A stretch of 64,000 bases of DNA from Paenibacillus massiliensis 2301065 = DSM 16942 (lineage in GTDB: Bacteria; Bacillota; Bacilli; Paenibacillales; Paenibacillaceae). The stretch is from contig NZ_KB898188.1 of the NCBI RefSeq assembly GCF_000377505.1, positions 124,001-188,000 of the forward strand, in the 5' to 3' direction. The notes beneath the pieces were generated by a model. That model worked only from the letters and a program-made list of their open reading frames with translations. It searched no databases and was not told where the DNA came from. Shown here piece by piece: positions 19,439-27,791 of this stretch (its first letter is position 1; each line of letters begins with the position of its first letter). A program made the translations under genes and the position numbers.

Positions 19439-20548
19439 ATGGAAACTATAGGCTTATCAAGTGAGGAAAAGCTGGTGATCCTACTAAGCCGTCTAACCTT
19501 TAGTACTGACGATGTTAGAGAAGTTATTGAGCTTATACAAAAACCAATTGAATCGTATACCTTTCTGAACTATTTGACTAAGAATAAAGTTGTCGGTTTA
19601 GCTTACGCTAACCTAAAAAAATTGGGTGTTCTTCAGCATGTGCCGCTACAAATCAATCAACTGATGAAGTACTATTACATCGGGAACCAAACGCGAAACA
19701 AACTATACCAAGAAGAACTACAGAAGATATTATTGGCATTTCATGCTAAAAAAGTCCCCTGTTTTCCCCTGAAAGGGGCCCTTCTTCTTTCTGAGCTTTA
19801 TTTAGAGTCAGGGACCCGCTCTATAAACGATATTGATTTGCTCATTCAACTTAAGGACTCCAAGGAAATAACTGATATCATGACCTCATTAGGCTACTTA
19901 CAAGGTAACTATGATTACAGTACAGGACAGTTACAAGAGCACAGTAGGGAAAAGAACGTGTCGTGGAAGATGAACATGAACACACTTCCAACCTTTGTTA
20001 AGTTGAGTGATTCTAAGGAAGTCGAGTTTTTCATGGTTGATTTCAGCTTTAGTTTAAATCTTGATAAGCATATCGAACCAGTTGATGAAATGATTATGCA
20101 AGCACAGGAAGGGAAGTTACTTGCGGAGCATTTTCTTGTTCATCTCTGCTGCCATCTATATAAAGAAGCAACGGGGGCAATTTGGATTTACACAGACTGC
20201 GATATGAACACCATTAAATTTTGCGACGTTCGGGAGTATATTCTAATACAAATGGATACAACCACCTTGATTCGGGCTGTAGAATTTGCAAATTACTTTG
20301 GACTACAACACCCGCTATATTTTACATTTTATTATTTACAAATGTTATATAACGATGGCTATGAAGAAGCACTGATGAATAAATTAGACATTAAGGAATC
20401 GGAGTTCGTACACTCACCAAGTAGCGTCCATTCAACAGAGCATTACCGGTGGAAAAAATCATTCTGGAAGCGTCTTTTTGCATTTAGTAACAAAGAAGAG
20501 CTAGGAGAAAAATTCAAACAAAATTATAAGAATTTCTCTGAATTTTAA
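19439..20548 (+). CDS. Nucleotidyltransferase-family protein (NTP_transf_5-like)
   Basis: 369 residues. A KGA motif (112-114, in CFPLKGALLLSELY) followed by RSINDIDLLI with Asp131 and Asp133 gives the glycine/aspartate pattern of the uncharacterised nucleotidyltransferase family (PF14907 type). Members are common in peptide natural-product clusters of Firmicutes, where their role is often unclear. Start ATG 19439, six bases after GGGGAGG (19426-19432); the frame is open from 19406. It is divergent from the exporter operon and 17 bases ahead of an acyl carrier protein gene, so the pair probably forms an operon. Confidence 0.7.
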   Translation: METIGLSSEEKLVILLSRLTFSTDDVREVIELIQKPIESYTFLNYLTKNKVVGLAYANLKKLGVLQHVPLQINQLMKYYYIGNQTRNKLYQEELQKILLAFHAKKVPCFPLKGALLLSELYLESGTRSINDIDLLIQLKDSKEITDIMTSLGYLQGNYDYSTGQLQEHSREKNVSWKMNMNTLPTFVKLSDSKEVEFFMVDFSFSLNLDKHIEPVDEMIMQAQEGKLLAEHFLVHLCCHLYKEATGAIWIYTDCDMNTIKFCDVREYILIQMDTTTLIRAVEFANYFGLQHPLYFTFYYLQMLYNDGYEEALMNKLDIKESEFVHSPSSVHSTEHYRWKKSFWKRLFAFSNKEELGEKFKQNYKNFSEF

Positions 20549-20565
20549 ACAAAGGAGTGATATAG

Positions 20566-20838
20566 ATGAACAGCGAGTCAAGTGGTAACTTCCTAGAGCA
20601 AACAACTTTCGTAGAAAAACATTTGATTAGTATCATCTCTCAAATTTTGGACGTCCCCCATTTAACATGGCAGGAAGATACCAAGATTCAAGATTTGGGC
20701 ATGAATTCTATTAAATTCATAAAAATCATCCTTAAAATTGAAGATGTCTTTGACTTTGAATTTGATGATCAAGATCTATATACCAATCGTTTCACAACCT
20801 TAAAGGATATGAAATATTATATTTTAGAGCGAATATGA
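20566..20838 (+). CDS. Free-standing acyl/peptidyl carrier protein
   Basis: 90 residues. The helix II motif DLGMNSIKFIKIILKIED carries Ser48, the expected 4'-phosphopantetheine attachment site, and the acidic following helix (FEFDDQDLY) is typical of carrier proteins used as single domains. No NRPS or PKS module lies in the window, so it would have to be loaded by a free-standing enzyme. It is preceded by AAGGAG and follows the nucleotidyltransferase-like gene closely. It differs clearly from a housekeeping AcpP (no DSLD motif). Confidence 0.85.
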   Translation: MNSESSGNFLEQTTFVEKHLISIISQILDVPHLTWQEDTKIQDLGMNSIKFIKIILKIEDVFDFEFDDQDLYTNRFTTLKDMKYYILERI

Positions 20839-20875
20839 TTACAGGATATTGAACCACCACTTTTTATGGACAATC

Positions 20876-20909
20876 TTAACGCGCACTGATGAATAACAGT
20901 GCGCGTTAA
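20876..20909. terminator. Hairpin between convergent carrier-protein gene and GlnRS gene
   Basis: A perfect 13-bp stem, TTAACGCGCACTG with CAGTGCGCGTTAA, and an 8-base loop. No long T tract follows on either strand, so it may be a weak bidirectional terminator or an RNA-stabilising stem. Confidence 0.5.
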
Positions 20910-20968
20910 TAGTCTTAAAATTTCGACGGCTCTGAACTCTTTACTACCTAAAACAAGAGATTTAAACG

Positions 20969-22762
20969 TTATTTCTTCCAACTATCCTTGAGTGATACTA
21001 TGCGGTTAAATACATATTTCTCCCCAGTGGCTCCTGAGACAGAACTGAGAATAAAGTAGCCATGCCGTATAAATTGAAACCTGCCGCCTAATTCATAATC
21101 TCGCACACAGGGCTCAATCAACGCTTTGCTAACCACACGATGTGAATTAGGGTTGATCCATGCCTCCCAGTCTTCTCCCTCACGGCCTAGCTCAGCATCC
21201 GGAAGTAGCAATCCATCGTACAAATGCAGTTCACATTCCATAGCTTTATGCGCTGCAACCCAATGTATAGTCCCTTTTACCTTTCGTTCATTGAACCCAC
21301 TTCCGCTTTTTGTTCTCGGATCGTAAGTGCAGTGAATTTCTATAATGTCGCCTGTCAAACCATCCCTAACAACCTCATTACAACGGATGAAATAGGCTCC
21401 CTTTAGCCTCACTTCAACACCTGGTGAAAGTCGATGAAAACCCTTTACTGGTGTCTCCATAAAATCTTCTCTTTCGATATATAACTCTCTGGAGAACACT
21501 ACCTCTCTTACGCCCATCTCTTCGTTAACCGGGTTATTCTCAATGGTTAGCAACTCTTCTTCGCCTTCTGGATAATTGAGAATTATGACTTTCAAAGGTT
21601 CAATGACTGCCATAATCCCCGGTACTTTCGCCTTAAGATCTTGTCGGAGTGCATGTTCCAGCAATGATATGTCGGCCATAGTTTGCTGCCGCGCCAGTCC
21701 GATGCCACTGACAAAATCACGAATGCTTTCTGGAGTAAACCCTCTGCGACGAAGGCCTGAAATTGTGGGTAGTCTTGGATCATCCCATCCTTCAACCAAG
21801 CCTGCTTCGACTAATTGTCTAAGATATCGTTTACCAGTAACCGCCCCATTTATATTGATGCGTCCAAACTCCCACTGACGAGGAGGCTCTACAACTTCCA
21901 ACTCTGAAAGAACCCATTCATATAACGGACGATGGTCCTTAAACTCAGCCGAGCATAAAGAGTGTGTGATTCCCTCAATAGCATCCTGAATCGGATGAGC
22001 AAAGTCATACATTGGATAAATACACCATTCTTCTCCTGTTCTATAGTGAGAGGCATGAATAATTCGATATAGCACAGGGTCCCGCAGATTGATGTTAGGA
22101 GAATGCATATCGATTTTCGCTCGTAGTACACGCGTCCCATCAGGGTAGAAACCCTTCCGCATTTCTGCGAACAACCTCAAGTTCTCCTCTGCAGTTCGAT
22201 TACGGTATGGGCTGTCCGTTCCATGCTCCGTCAACGTTCCCCGGGTTCTAGCCAATTCAGAGGGGGGAAGATCACACACATACGCTTTGCCTCGCTCGAT
22301 CAGACGCATAGCAGCTGCATAGATTTGCTCAGAATAATCTGACCCGTAATAGATATGACCATCAGGGCTGTACCCAAGCCACTCTATATCTTCTTTAATG
22401 GACTCTACGTAACTGATGTCCTCCTTAAGGGGGTTCGTGTCATCAAATCGAAGGTGGAAGGTTCCGCCGAAAGCAAGAGCTGTTGCGTAATTTAAATGAA
22501 TGGCATAAGCACTTCCTATATGTAGGAAGCCATTGGGCTCCGGCGGAAATCGGGTGCAGATTGGACGAGTGAATTTACCACTTTTTAGATCCTCACTAAT
22601 TAAGGCATCGAGATAAGTACCTGTTTTAGCAAAACCTCTTTCTGTGTCAGCCACATCATAATGATGATCCGCCTCCATAGTAGCTCCTTCACCCGACTTA
22701 TACACTTCATTGTTTGGAGTTAACTTGAATGCATCTTCTTCTCCGTAAGAATTGGTATTCAT
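20969..22762 (-). CDS. glnS: Glutamine--tRNA ligase with altered signature motifs
   Basis: 597 residues, close to GlnRS along its length: PPEPNGFLHIG, LRFDDTNPLKED, the CIYPMYDFAHPIQDAIEGITHS segment, WDDPRLPTISGLRRRGFTPESI and the C-terminal anticodon-binding barrels (NYPEGEE, FSRELYIEREDF, CTYDPRTKSGSG). Two class I motifs deviate: HIGH reads HIGS (81-84) and the KMSKS region reads VTGKR (308-312) where GlnRS usually has VMSKR, although the Lys is kept. It has a roughly 45-residue N-terminal extension and a T-box leader. It faces the carrier-protein gene. It may be a resistant or specialised second copy; whether the genome has another cannot be seen. Confidence 0.85.
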   Translation of the reverse strand: MNTNSYGEEDAFKLTPNNEVYKSGEGATMEADHHYDVADTERGFAKTGTYLDALISEDLKSGKFTRPICTRFPPEPNGFLHIGSAYAIHLNYATALAFGGTFHLRFDDTNPLKEDISYVESIKEDIEWLGYSPDGHIYYGSDYSEQIYAAAMRLIERGKAYVCDLPPSELARTRGTLTEHGTDSPYRNRTAEENLRLFAEMRKGFYPDGTRVLRAKIDMHSPNINLRDPVLYRIIHASHYRTGEEWCIYPMYDFAHPIQDAIEGITHSLCSAEFKDHRPLYEWVLSELEVVEPPRQWEFGRININGAVTGKRYLRQLVEAGLVEGWDDPRLPTISGLRRRGFTPESIRDFVSGIGLARQQTMADISLLEHALRQDLKAKVPGIMAVIEPLKVIILNYPEGEEELLTIENNPVNEEMGVREVVFSRELYIEREDFMETPVKGFHRLSPGVEVRLKGAYFIRCNEVVRDGLTGDIIEIHCTYDPRTKSGSGFNERKVKGTIHWVAAHKAMECELHLYDGLLLPDAELGREGEDWEAWINPNSHRVVSKALIEPCVRDYELGGRFQFIRHGYFILSSVSGATGEKYVFNRIVSLKDSWKK

Positions 22763-22804
22763 TGTCTTCCTCTCCTTAGTGATTAATTACCTTACCTCAT
22801 GCAT

Positions 22805-23125
22805 CGAATAAAAAAAGAATTTCATCTCCAAGACTTACAGTCTTGGGGACGAAATTCTCGTGGTGCCACCCCTATTCGTCGATATGCTGCTACATCGACC
22901 TCATCGGGTACAGAATGTTTGATCTACAACAAAATTATACCCTGTCTCTATAACGGGAGTTCCCGTCTCACCATCCTGTGGCTGACACCACATTCCGGCG
23001 AGCCGCTCAGAGCCTTGGTTCAACACCGATTCTTCACCCGTTTCCAGCAACTCGGGCTCTCTGTACAAGAATATCAGCATTTACTCTTCTCTTCATCGCG
23101 TTGTCATCCAACCACATTTTACCAA
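22805..23125 (-). promoter_or_regulatory. T-box riboswitch upstream of glnS
   Basis: Reading leftward, the leader has a Stem I start like other T-boxes (GATGAAGAGAAGAGTA, 23097-23082), an AGAGAGCC element, and near its end the T-box core AGGGGTGGCACCACGAG (22873-22857) followed by a strong terminator. TGGC in the core pairs with an acceptor end carrying discriminator G, which suits tRNA-Gln. A CAA (23017-23015) just before GGCTCT is a possible specifier, but I could not fold Stem I with confidence. Uncharged tRNA should favour antitermination. Confidence 0.85.
22810..22857 (-). terminator. T-box-controlled terminator of glnS
   Basis: Reading leftward, GAATTTCGTCCCCAAGAC pairs with GTCTTGGAGATGAAATTC around a TGTAA loop and is followed by seven T residues (22816-22810). 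Its 5' arm directly follows the T-box core, so antiterminator and terminator exclude each other. Confidence 0.88.
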
Positions 23126-23234
23126 GAAAATACACAAAAAAGCAATATATTCACATATTTATATTGTAATATAAATTCACTATAATTATTCCTTTAGAAG
23201 CCTACATTGTATAAAATCATTTCGTATTCTAAAC

Positions 23235-23936
23235 TTACCCCTTCTGTTTATAGAACTCATGATACAGCTTCATCAGGGCACGCTTCTCAATCCGCGACAC
23301 ATAGCTACGACTGATTCCCAGCTCCTTGGCGATCTCACGCTGTGTTCGTTCTTCTCCACCTGTCTCCAGGCCGAAGCGCCCTATCACGACTTCCTTCTCC
23401 CGATCATCCAGAATATCCAGATTGCGATAGATTTTGCTCTTCTCAATCTTGAGCTGGACCGTATTCACAACATCGTCTTCTTCCGAGCCGAGGATATCGA
23501 TTAATGTAATTTCGTTACCTTCTTTATCCGTACCGATTGGATCATGAAGGGAAACGTCCTTCCGTGTTTTCTTGAGAGAACGGAGGTGCATTAGAATTTC
23601 ATTTTCAATGCAGCGAGCTGCAAACGTTGCCAACTTAGTCCCTTTTCCGGTCTGAAAACTTTCAATTGCTTTAATCAATCCTATAGTACCAATGGAGATC
23701 AGGTCCTCAAGATCCTCTCCGGTATTGTCAAACTTTTTGACGATATGTGCAACCAAGCGCAGATTATGTTCAATGAGCATGTTACGAGAATGAGCATTGC
23801 CTTCAGCCATCAGCTTCAGATGTTTAGCTTCATCCTGCTCACTGAGCGGCTGGGGAAATGCATTATTCTTGACATAGGAGACGAGCAGAGTCAGTTCTTT
23901 AATAAACAGCGCAATTGCGGTAAACAATCCGGGCAC
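23235..23936 (-). CDS. sigK: RNA polymerase sporulation sigma factor SigK
   Basis: 233 residues. Region 2 ([35 protein letters not shown]), the SLHDPIG segment and region 4 ([27 protein letters not shown]) match SigK of spore formers. The N-terminal 20 residues are hydrophobic and precede [13 protein letters not shown], the pro-sequence that SpoIVFB removes. It directs late mother-cell transcription. Start GTG 23936 lies eight bases after AGGAGG; the earlier in-frame GTG at 23945 abuts the site. The gene is uninterrupted, so no skin-like element has to be excised here. A SigK-type promoter lies upstream. Confidence 0.93.
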   Translation of the reverse strand: MPGLFTAIALFIKELTLLVSYVKNNAFPQPLSEQDEAKHLKLMAEGNAHSRNMLIEHNLRLVAHIVKKFDNTGEDLEDLISIGTIGLIKAIESFQTGKGTKLATFAARCIENEILMHLRSLKKTRKDVSLHDPIGTDKEGNEITLIDILGSEEDDVVNTVQLKIEKSKIYRNLDILDDREKEVVIGRFGLETGGEERTQREIAKELGISRSYVSRIEKRALMKLYHEFYKQKG

Positions 23937-23994
23937 AGAGGACACCTCCTGGAAATATGCGTGAGTCGTTCTTTTCCATCACGGCTGGTCTGTT

Positions 23995-24022
23995 TATTGT
24001 ATGTGGGCGGCTGCCCATCTGT
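23995..24022 (-). promoter_or_regulatory. SigK/SigE-type promoter of sigK
   Basis: On the minus strand CATACAATA (24003-23995) fits the -10 consensus CATAnnnTA, with AC (24022-24021) 17 bases upstream as in SigK-dependent promoters. Late autoregulation of sigK is known in B. subtilis, where SigE also reads this promoter. Confidence 0.55.
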
Positions 24023-24152
24023 GCCTGTACGCTACCTAAAAAGAACCCGTCTACAAAATTCATCAAATGATCCATGTCGTACATATAGGAAAGGACGCTT
24101 CTTTGCCTACTGAAATTTTTCATGCCAGTCCGGGTCATCAGGATCAATACCA

Positions 24153-25708
24153 CTATTCTATGCTCTTCAAGGATTCAATCATATTGATCTGCGACACTTT
24201 TCTTCGCAGTAACAAGTTGGACAAAATCGTGAGCACAAATGCAAGGCACACCGATATGAGCAAGACAAGCAGACTTAATTGGTTAGGAATCTGCTGGTGT
24301 GTACTGGATAAGCCCCTGACAACCAGATCGTACATGTACCCACTTATAGGCAGTGCTACCAAAATCGCAAAACTGGTCAGGATGATATTTTCGAAAAATA
24401 TAAGCCGATGTATTTTATGTTTTGGATAGCCTAACACCTTTAAAGTAGCTAGTTCACGATTTCTTTCATAATATTGATAGAGGATATCGTGTACATCGCT
24501 CCAAAGGAGAGAACAACAGCACTAATGATAAACATAATAAAGATAAAACTATTTTGCTTCATAATATACTCTGCCGATTGCCTTAAATCATTCTTATCCG
24601 AGATCATATCCACCTGCTGTACTTGCTCGAAGAAGTTGCGTACGGTTGTAAGCTCTGTCCCACTACCAGCTTCTACTAATAACGACATTGGCGAATAATC
24701 GATACCGAAGTTACTGAGATAAGCTGGTGTACAGTAGAATGAAGGATTCGAGTACTGAGTAGAAATTTGCAAAACTTCCATATCGACCGTTTTATCAGAC
24801 AACTCTGGCGTGGTGAACTTGATCTGAATGGTATCACCTTCTGCAATACGGTACTTATCTGCATACGATTTAGGTACCAGTACCCCATTATCTTGCAGTG
24901 CCAGCTCATTACCATGATCGTCAAAGAAATGAATAAGATGGTTATCCTTCTCAGTAACTACTAACGTCGCATTCTCATTACGATTTCCTTGAATGAGCTC
25001 CACTGGGAAGGCTGACAAATCATAGCTGCTCTTAATACCTTCAGGTAGTTGTAGCATCTCTGGTGAATTTCCCCTGGTGTAGTCAATCTTTAAATCATAG
25101 GTGTTTACCACTTCAATTTGATCAGCTACTTGCTGCATAGCCATTTGAGTACCAAAAGCTGTAATTAACAAAACCGTGCTTACGACAATTCCAGCGGAGC
25201 TCGCCAAAGCTTTCCCTTTGTTAAGGCTGCCTGCTATGAGAGGCAGGGCTGCTTCAGACACGTACCCAAATCCTGAGGTTCTATGATCCTGTATTTCATT
25301 TTTCTTGGCATATTCCACATTCTCGCCCAAAGCGCTGATTATGAACATCTCATTTTTGTTATTTACACTTAACTGAATCTGATCTCCTACTTGATACTGA
25401 TGCTCTTGAGCGTAATGCGAATCCAGCAAGATTTCATTCGCTTGGTTCGGAATTCGGCCTTCAATGATCGTGGTGTAACTCAGGCTTGCCACAGCCTGCT
25501 TGGAAATGCGTTCGTAGTAGACATTCAAATCACTTAAATTATGCTCCTCAAAGTAAGCTTTCGTATAATCACTAAGATCATCACTTAACGTGACCAGACC
25601 CGCATAAAAAAAAGCGCCCACCGCAATTACCAGCACAAAAGCAATAAATTGCCCGATGGATTGCCTGATATCACGAATCAATTTTATGAATAGCTTCATC
25701 ATTACCAC
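24153..25708 (-). pseudogene. ABC transporter permease (FtsX/MacB type), deleted and frameshifted
   Basis: Two frames (24449-25708 and 24153-24437) form one permease. Near 24470 the frame breaks: restoring one T in the minus-strand ATTATGAAAG gives YERNRELATLKVLGYP, the conserved FtsX-domain entry. The preceding part also looks shortened. After FGYVSEAALPLIAG the sequence jumps to SLNKGKALASSAGIVV, whereas full-length relatives of about 750-800 residues have a whole FtsX domain between these points. About 512 codons remain. Together with the damaged ATPase upstream, this is a decaying transporter. The AT-rich codon use resembles the biosynthetic island. Confidence 0.8.
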
Positions 25709-26296
25709 TCGATTCCTTCAACGTTCTGCCTGTTAGGATTCATTGTGACGCTTTCAATCTTTCCGCTCTTCACCTTAATAATTTTATCTGCCATGGGCGC
25801 GATCGCTGAGTTATGTGTGACCAGTACAACGCATTTCTGAGTTTCTTTGTTCAGGTCTTGAAGAAGTTTTAGGACCGATTTCCCCGTAACATAATCCAAG
25901 GCGCCGGTTGGTTCATCGCACAGAAGAAGCAACCGATTTTTGGCAACGGCTCGCGCGATCGCTACGCGCTGTTGTTCACCACCCGAAAGTTGGGAAGGGA
26001 AGTTCATCATACGATCCTTTAGCCCCACTTTGTATAGGATGTCTTTAGCATCTTTTCTCGTTGAATCCCGTAATATCCTTGTCACCAACCCACACTTGTC
26101 CAGCCGTGGCTGTATCCATACCGCCTAGAATATTCAGAATTGTACTTTTACCTGCACCACTAGCACCCAAGACTACAACGAATTCTCCCTCCATGATTGA
26201 GAAATCTACGCCAGCAAGTGCCTTAATTGTCACCTCTCCTACGGAATATTCTTTCGTCACAGCTTTGAATTCGATAAGCTTTTTCACTTCGTACAT
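25702..26296 (-). pseudogene. ABC transporter ATP-binding protein (MacB/LolD type), internally deleted
   Basis: The first frame (26296-26045) has Walker A GASGAGKST and stops shortly after DITGFNEKR. The second (26088-25702) resumes at [16 protein letters not shown] with the signature [14 protein letters not shown], Walker [13 protein letters not shown] and the H-loop VTHN. The family normally has about 45-50 residues between these points, including the Q-loop (VFQxxNL). They are absent and the frame is shifted at about 26050, so this is a deletion and not only a frameshift. It overlaps the permease start by seven bases. Non-functional as read. Confidence 0.82.
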
Positions 26297-26677
26297 CTCC
26301 TCGTAGTGCTTTTATGAACCTGGTTTGACTCGATTTCCAATGGTAAGGAGACGGATAAGTCAAACTATGCTATGGGGAATTCTTCTCTTATGTAGTTATA
26401 TTTTTTCTCAGTTTTGAATTTAGCTTATATTTTAATTAATGGAATTATAATCCATACTTTGAATTAATCATACCATATATGGAGTCTAATTACAGGGAAA
26501 ACAGATAGAATTTCATATAAAGACGTACTATGAGTTAAGTCAAAAATTTTCGTCTTACTGGATTCAATGCAGTAGAATAATGACATCAAAAAAAATGGAT
26601 AAGGAATATATTAACTATCCCTCGTCCATTTTCAATAAAGCTATTATCTTCCTAAACAACGATTAATCTTGTATAAC
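26297..26677. other. AT-rich intergenic region
   Basis: A 381-base stretch with no supported gene. It holds the terminator of the formate channel gene (26589-26631) and presumably the old promoter of the decayed transporter. Confidence 0.45.
26589..26631 (-). terminator. Terminator of the formate channel gene
   Basis: Reading leftward, AATGGAcGAGG pairs with CCTtaTCCATT and runs into eight T residues. It lies 47 bases after the stop of the FNT gene. Confidence 0.7.
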
Positions 26678-27475
26678 TCAAGCCGCTCTGTTCATAACAC
26701 TGGCAGCCTCTCTCTTATTACGATAGGCTCCAAAGTAAATCAGAGAGACAAATACCGCACCACCCACGATGTTTCCTAGCAACACCGGAACAAAATTTGA
26801 AAGATAATCTCCCCAGGTCAGGTTGCCTGCGAAGATGGCTGCCGGGATAACGAACATATTGGCCACCACATGCTGGAAACCGATAGCCACAAATGCCATG
26901 ACCGGGAACCAGACTCCTGCGAATTTCCCTAAGGAATCCTTACTGCCATTTGCGATCCAGATAGACAGACATACGAGCCAGTTACAGCCAATCGCCGAGA
27001 TGAAAGATTCCATAAATCCATCCTTCACCTTCGCCTGAGCAATAGCCAGCGTCTTCATCAGAAAGTCGCCTTCTGTGAGCCCCACGACATGTCCGAAGAA
27101 AAATGCGACAAAGATCGCACCCACGAAATTCATGATGAGCACAACAATCCAGTTGCGTAGTACATCATAAAGGCGAATTTTGCGCGCGAACCAGGCCATT
27201 GACATCGTCATCATATTGCCTGTCAACAGCTCTCCTCCCGCAAGTATAATGAGCACCAATCCTAACGGGAATACCGATGCACCAATAAATCCGGCGATAG
27301 AGCCCCATTCCTTAGGTGCTGTTCCAATGACTCTGATGTCGAGGAGAAATCCAAGTGAGATGAATGCTCCCCCCAGAAACCCAAGGAGAATCAAGGACAA
27401 CCATGTGAGCTGTGCTTTTTTCACACCTGCCTCTGCGGTGAATTCCATAATTTGTTGTGGTGAATTATATCCCAT
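26678..27475 (-). CDS. Formate/nitrite transporter family channel (FNT)
   Basis: 265 residues with six membrane segments. Family features seen: GGAFISLGF in the first segment, ILAGGELLTGNM in the second, and GCNWLVCLSIWIAN in the fourth. FNT channels conduct formate, nitrite or hydrosulfide with a pH gate. The neighbouring fdhD and formate dehydrogenase genes point to formate (inference); it resembles B. subtilis YrhG in this context. Start ATG 27475 after GGAGG. A 316-base leader separates it from fdhD. Confidence 0.88.
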   Translation of the reverse strand: MGYNSPQQIMEFTAEAGVKKAQLTWLSLILLGFLGGAFISLGFLLDIRVIGTAPKEWGSIAGFIGASVFPLGLVLIILAGGELLTGNMMTMSMAWFARKIRLYDVLRNWIVVLIMNFVGAIFVAFFFGHVVGLTEGDFLMKTLAIAQAKVKDGFMESFISAIGCNWLVCLSIWIANGSKDSLGKFAGVWFPVMAFVAIGFQHVVANMFVIPAAIFAGNLTWGDYLSNFVPVLLGNIVGGAVFVSLIYFGAYRNKREAASVMNRAA

Positions 27476-27791
27476 GGCTGACCTCCAGATTGTATATCAT
27501 GAAAGCACAAATAACCCTCATGAAGTTATGCTCTGTTATAGACTCTCTTCAAGCTAGTCGTGACACTTGAGGAATCTTGTAAGAGATGACTTCCATGCTG
27601 GTTAATTTCCCTACACAAACTATAGGGGAACCAAACAAGCTGGTTACCGGGTAGTTTAGAGTAAAGACAAGTCCTTGAATGTACTCCAAACGTAATGCAT
27701 AAGTACGATGCGTTGTTCTTCTGCAAAATCAAGATTATTCCAGAATTCAGATTTTGTCAATAATGTGACATGTAACTCGCCAGAAAAGTTC
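27476..27791. other. Long leader/spacer upstream of the formate channel gene
   Basis: No gene. Reading leftward, it contains short hairpins such as CCCCTATAG-TTTG-TGTAGGG (27638-27611), and a GGTAACC/GGTTCC pair. The length would allow a regulatory RNA, but no known riboswitch core was recognised. Confidence 0.3.

Larger units (their letters stand above)
22763..23234. other. Leader region of glnS and spacer to sigK
   Basis: Holds the T-box leader (about 22805-23125). From 23126 to 23234 it is AT-rich and presumably carries the glnS promoter. No gene is seen. Confidence 0.6.

Noticed and set aside
14306-20838. Lasso peptide cluster, suggested by AsnB plus an NTP_transf_5 protein
   Set aside because: No transglutaminase-like leader peptidase, no RRE/PqqD-like protein and no precursor peptide frame were found.
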